A stretch of DNA of 8,279 nt from Alphaproteobacteria bacterium (lineage in GTDB: Bacteria; Pseudomonadota; Alphaproteobacteria; Rickettsiales; JABCZZ01). A program made the translations under genes and the position numbers. This document shows, piece after piece, positions 6,512 to 8,279 of this stretch. The DNA lies in assembly GCA_013289445.1 (NCBI GenBank), contig JABCZZ010000004.1, positions 1-8,279 on the forward strand, in the 5' to 3' direction. A model generated the notes under the pieces. It had not been told where the DNA came from and ran no database searches. It saw nothing but the letters and a program-made list of their open reading frames with translations. The stretch's first letter is position 1; the number at the start of each line of letters is the position of its first letter.

Positions 6512-7296
6512 TTGCGCAGTCCTAGCAGCTTCTTGGTCGCCTGAGTTATGTCATTTTGTCGCATCAGTGATTCACCGACGAGAAAACGATTAATTCCAGC
6601 ACGTTGCATGCGTTTAATGTCCGGATGGCTGTGAATGCCGCTTTCACAGATGACCTTGCGTTCCTTGGGAATATGCTTGGCGAGGCGTTCGCTATTGGCC
6701 AGATCGACTTCCAGTGTTTTAAGATTGCGGTTATTGATACCAATGAGCGGTGAGGCAAGGCACGACAGCGCCCGCGAAAGTTCCTCTTCGTCATGCACTT
6801 CGATAAGCACGTCCATGCCAAGCGCCAGAGCCGCCTGTTCGAGTTCGCCCGCCTGCGCGTCAGAGAGCGCCGCCATGATGAGCAATACGCAATCGGCACC
6901 GAGCGCACGCGATTCAAGAATCTGATAGGGATCGATCATGAAGTCCTTGCGCAGCACCGGCAGCTTGGTGGCATTGCGCGCAGCGGCGAGATAACTGTCA
7001 TCTCCCTGAAAATACGGCACGTCTGTCAGCACCGAAAGGCAGGCCGCACCGCCATTCTGATAGGCGACGGCAAGTTCCACCGCATCAAAGTCGGCACGGA
7101 TGACGCCGCGGCTGGGCGATGCTTTTTTGATTTCGGCAATGAGTCCGATTTTAGGTTTCAGCAGCGCTTCGCTGAATCCGCGTGGCGGCGGAGAATGTTT
7201 GACGATCGCGGCCAGCGCAGTTTGCGAATGCGCCGACTTTTGCGCGGCAATATGCGCCTGCTTGGCATTTATAATAGTAGAAAGCATGTTGCTCAT
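6508..7296 (-). CDS. trpC: Indole-3-glycerol phosphate synthase
   Basis: Catalyses ring closure of carboxyphenylaminodeoxyribulose phosphate to indole-3-glycerol phosphate in tryptophan synthesis. The 262-residue protein is a stand-alone TrpC, not fused to TrpF. The TIM-barrel catalytic residues are all in place: Glu55 and Lys57 in AEIKKASPS, Lys117 in LRKDF and Glu166 in LIEVHDEEE. Asn189 in INNRNL and Glu218/Ser219 in CESGI complete the set. The start at 7296 was chosen over a second Met three codons later because its ATG overlaps the trpD stop (ATGA, 7293-7296), the pattern of translational coupling. No strong Shine-Dalgarno is seen. It is the middle gene of trpD-trpC-DUF599. Confidence 0.96.
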   Translation of the reverse strand: MSNMLSTIINAKQAHIAAQKSAHSQTALAAIVKHSPPPRGFSEALLKPKIGLIAEIKKASPSRGVIRADFDAVELAVAYQNGGAACLSVLTDVPYFQGDDSYLAAARNATKLPVLRKDFMIDPYQILESRALGADCVLLIMAALSDAQAGELEQAALALGMDVLIEVHDEEELSRALSCLASPLIGINNRNLKTLEVDLANSERLAKHIPKERKVICESGIHSHPDIKRMQRAGINRFLVGESLMRQNDITQATKKLLGLRK

Positions 7297-8279
7297 GGGG
7301 CGTTCGTGATGAAGACGAGTTTGGCGAGTGTTTCCTTGGCGCGGCCTTCGTCAATAGCGAGTGCCGCAAGCGCTACTGCCTCTTTCAACGCAGGCGCCTT
7401 GTCTGCCACCACCAATGCCGCCGCCGCATTGAGCAGCACGATATCGCGGTAAGGCGAAATCTTGCCATGCAGCAGCAAGCCCAATTCCTTGGCATTGCCT
7501 GCCGGGTCTTTACCTATCAGCATGAGGGGCTCCACCCGCTCAAGCCCTGCCTCTTCGGGCGCGACATCAAACAGCGTGATTTCACCGCCCTTCAGTTGGG
7601 CGACATGCGACAGATCCGTGGTGGTAAGCTCGTCCATACCGTCGGCACCATGCACCACCCAGGCGCATTCACTGCCCAGTTCCTTGAGCACCTTGGCGAT
7701 AGGCTCAAGGAGCGCCTTATCATACACGCCCATCAGCTGGCGCTTGGGACTTGCCGGATTGACTATCGGGCCCAGCAGATTGAATATCGTGCGCATGCCT
7801 AGTTCCTGGCGCACGGGAGCGACATGGCGCGTTGCCTTGTGATAAAGCGGTGCAAGCATGAAGCAGATGCCCGCCTGATCGAGCGCTGTCTGCATTTTAT
7901 TTTTATCGGCCTGAATATTGACACCGAGTGCTAAAAGCACATCCGCCGAGCCGCTCAGCGAGGAGACGGATTTATTGCCATGCTTAACCACCGGCACGCC
8001 GCAAGCCGCCACCACCAGTGCCACGGCGGTCGAGATATTAAACGTGCCGCCGACATTTTTATTTTTGGCGTCGCCTCCGGTGCCGCATACATCAATGGCG
8101 CCTTCGGGCGCACGCAACGTGTCCATCTTGGCGCGCATGGTGAGCGCCGCGCCGATAATTTCTTCAGTGGTCTCGCCTTTGATGCGCAGCGCCGTGAGCA
8201 ACGACGCCATCTGCGCCGGAGTGGCCCCGCCCATCATCATGATCTGAAACGCACGGATGGCTTGTTCGCGGTCGAGATG
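7293..8279 (-). CDS. trpD: Anthranilate phosphoribosyltransferase (N-terminal end outside window)
   Basis: Joins anthranilate to PRPP in the second step of tryptophan synthesis. The frame is open to the right edge, giving 328 residues. The read-through segment ([21 protein letters not shown]) matches the family N-terminus, so the Met at 8240 is internal and only about 10 residues are missing. Motifs present: GTGGD of the PRPP loop (8084-8070), [38 protein letters not shown] and DGMDELT with the Mg-binding Asp-Glu. Oddities: AKNKNVG between GTGGD and GTFNIST is about five residues longer than usual, the HGNR motif reads HGNK, and SSKSG reads SSLSG. It leads the trpD-trpC-DUF599 unit; trpG would be expected beyond the edge. 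Confidence 0.95.
   Translation of the reverse strand, partial: HLDREQAIRAFQIMMMGGATPAQMASLLTALRIKGETTEEIIGAALTMRAKMDTLRAPEGAIDVCGTGGDAKNKNVGGTFNISTAVALVVAACGVPVVKHGNKSVSSLSGSADVLLALGVNIQADKNKMQTALDQAGICFMLAPLYHKATRHVAPVRQELGMRTIFNLLGPIVNPASPKRQLMGVYDKALLEPIAKVLKELGSECAWVVHGADGMDELTTTDLSHVAQLKGGEITLFDVAPEEAGLERVEPLMLIGKDPAGNAKELGLLLHGKISPYRDIVLLNAAAALVVADKAPALKEAVALAALAIDEGRAKETLAKLVFITNAP

Noticed and set aside
6793..7452. 219-residue open frame antisense to trpC and trpD
   Set aside because: It crosses the trpC-trpD junction opposite conserved enzyme codons and has no recognisable domain; a shadow frame.

Overview
The window looks like chromosomal core DNA from an alphaproteobacterium. GltX, ComEC, the FtsB/DivIC-like protein, TrpC, TrpD and the DUF599 protein all read as alphaproteobacterial versions of their families. 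The neighbourhood trpD-trpC ... comEC-gltX is a reduced form of the trpD-trpC-moaC-moeA-lexA-comEC-gltX order known from many members of that class. I cannot place the organism more precisely. There are no tRNA or rRNA genes, insertion sequences, prophage genes or CRISPR arrays, and no gene-free stretch over 300 bases.

Layout. (1) Positions 2-931, + strand: the C-terminal part of a multi-pass membrane protein, probably a glycosyltransferase of the GT39/ArnT-like superfamily, cut by the left edge. (2) Positions 3668-935, - strand: gltX (glutamyl-tRNA synthetase), def (peptide deformylase), an ftsB/divIC-like cell-division gene and a small two-helix membrane protein of unknown function. (3) Positions 3709-5800, + strand, divergent from gltX with a 40-base gap: comEC, the DNA-uptake channel gene, broken in the middle. 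(4) Positions 8279-5801, - strand: trpD (cut by the right edge), trpC and a DUF599 membrane-protein gene, joined by two 4-base ATGA overlaps, so they probably form one translationally coupled unit.

The main discovery is in comEC. Its reading frame is interrupted exactly at three tandem copies of the heptamer CTGCATT plus a partial fourth (4763-4787). Removing one copy joins the two open frames into a continuous 694-residue ComEC with all family motifs in order. Copy numbers of 2 or 5 would be ON and 3 (as here) OFF. This is either a slipped-strand switch controlling natural competence, a recent inactivating duplication, or an assembly artefact.

Other points of interest: a roughly 5-residue insertion in the PRPP loop of TrpD, encoded by a doubled hexamer; a His-rich tail on the deformylase; an AT-rich dyad with a possible GNRA-type loop across the def stop codon; a 12-base palindrome over the gltX stop codon; and two convergent gene pairs with 3 and 0 bases between stop codons.

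Functionally the window mixes housekeeping work: tRNA charging, N-terminal protein maturation, septum assembly and tryptophan synthesis. It also carries one competence gene that is off in this sequence.
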